Shown here piece after piece: positions 5,854-5,899 of a stretch of 5,899 nucleotides of DNA; position 1 is the first letter of the stretch, and each line of letters starts with the position of its first letter. The notes under the pieces were generated by a model. It saw only the letters and a list, made by a program, of their open reading frames with translations. It made no database searches and was not told the DNA's origin. A program made the translations under genes and the position numbers. The stretch spans positions 1 through 5,899 of the forward strand of contig JAJUGC010000154.1 of assembly GCA_029268325.1 (NCBI GenBank), in the 5' to 3' direction. This stretch comes from Gammaproteobacteria bacterium. Its GTDB lineage: Bacteria > Pseudomonadota > Gammaproteobacteria > Pseudomonadales > Oleiphilaceae.

Positions 5854-5899
5854 GGCCCGGTTCACTAGTCCGTCGTAAAGGGGGTTGGATCACCTTTGC
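5844..5899 (+). other. Right edge with a short match to the 3' end of 16S rRNA
   Basis: GGTTGGATCACCT at 5883-5895 is identical to the conserved stretch just before the end of gammaproteobacterial 16S rRNA, including most of the anti-Shine-Dalgarno core. GTCGTAA at 5872-5878 is also found shortly upstream in 16S, but here the intervening bases are missing. This is not an intact rRNA gene. It may be a degenerate remnant or chance. No protein gene is supported here. Confidence 0.25.

Noticed and set aside
5778..5899. Integron attC-like site at the right edge (hairpin plus GTTGGAT matching GTTRRRY)
   Set aside because: No matching RYYYAAC core is found on the left side at a proper distance, and no integrase or cassette array is visible.

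Overview
The window looks like a piece of a gammaproteobacterial chromosome. The three-gene ydbH-ynbE-ydbL module on the minus strand is typical of Gammaproteobacteria, and the base composition is moderately GC-rich with CTG/CTC-rich leucine usage. A Marinobacter/Oceanospirillales- or Pseudomonas-like organism would fit, but nothing here fixes the genus.

Layout, left to right. (1) Positions 1-29 are the 3' end of a tRNA with an encoded CCA. It is followed within 60 bases by a doubled 10-mer (TGCGCTACAC) that resembles the arm sites of tRNA-targeting integrases, although no integrase is visible. (2) A DUF2750-family gene lies on the minus strand (158-538). (3) A gene-free stretch of about 310 bases (539-851) separates it from a divergent, plus-strand orphan gene (852-1658). 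That gene encodes a basic, signal- or anchor-bearing protein whose only two cysteines form a CXXCH motif. It ends in a run of eight C's next to a perfect hairpin, only 49 bases from the convergent ydbL. (4) The block 4922-1708 on the minus strand is ydbH, ynbE, ydbL in that order, tightly packed. (5) A 156-base divergent spacer leads to a plus-strand orphan gene of 214 codons (5079-5723) with no cysteine or tryptophan. (6) The right edge (5724-5899) holds a possible 21-codon ORF, a strong 11-bp hairpin overlapping it, and a stretch at the very end that matches the last part of 16S rRNA in 13 consecutive bases.

The best-understood part is the ydbH operon. YdbH is an AsmA-like inner-membrane-anchored protein, YnbE a small outer-membrane lipoprotein and YdbL a small periplasmic protein. 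In E. coli YdbH and YnbE form a bridge across the periplasm, redundant with TamB and YhdP, that supports phospholipid delivery to the outer membrane; YdbL modulates YnbE. Gene order and protein sizes here match that model. The two orphan genes flanking the operon point away from or into it and have no assigned role; any link to lipid transport would be only positional.

No complete mobile element, CRISPR array, rRNA operon or defence system is visible. The least explained parts are the CXXCH orphan with its C-tract end and the right-hand edge with its hairpin and 16S-like tail.
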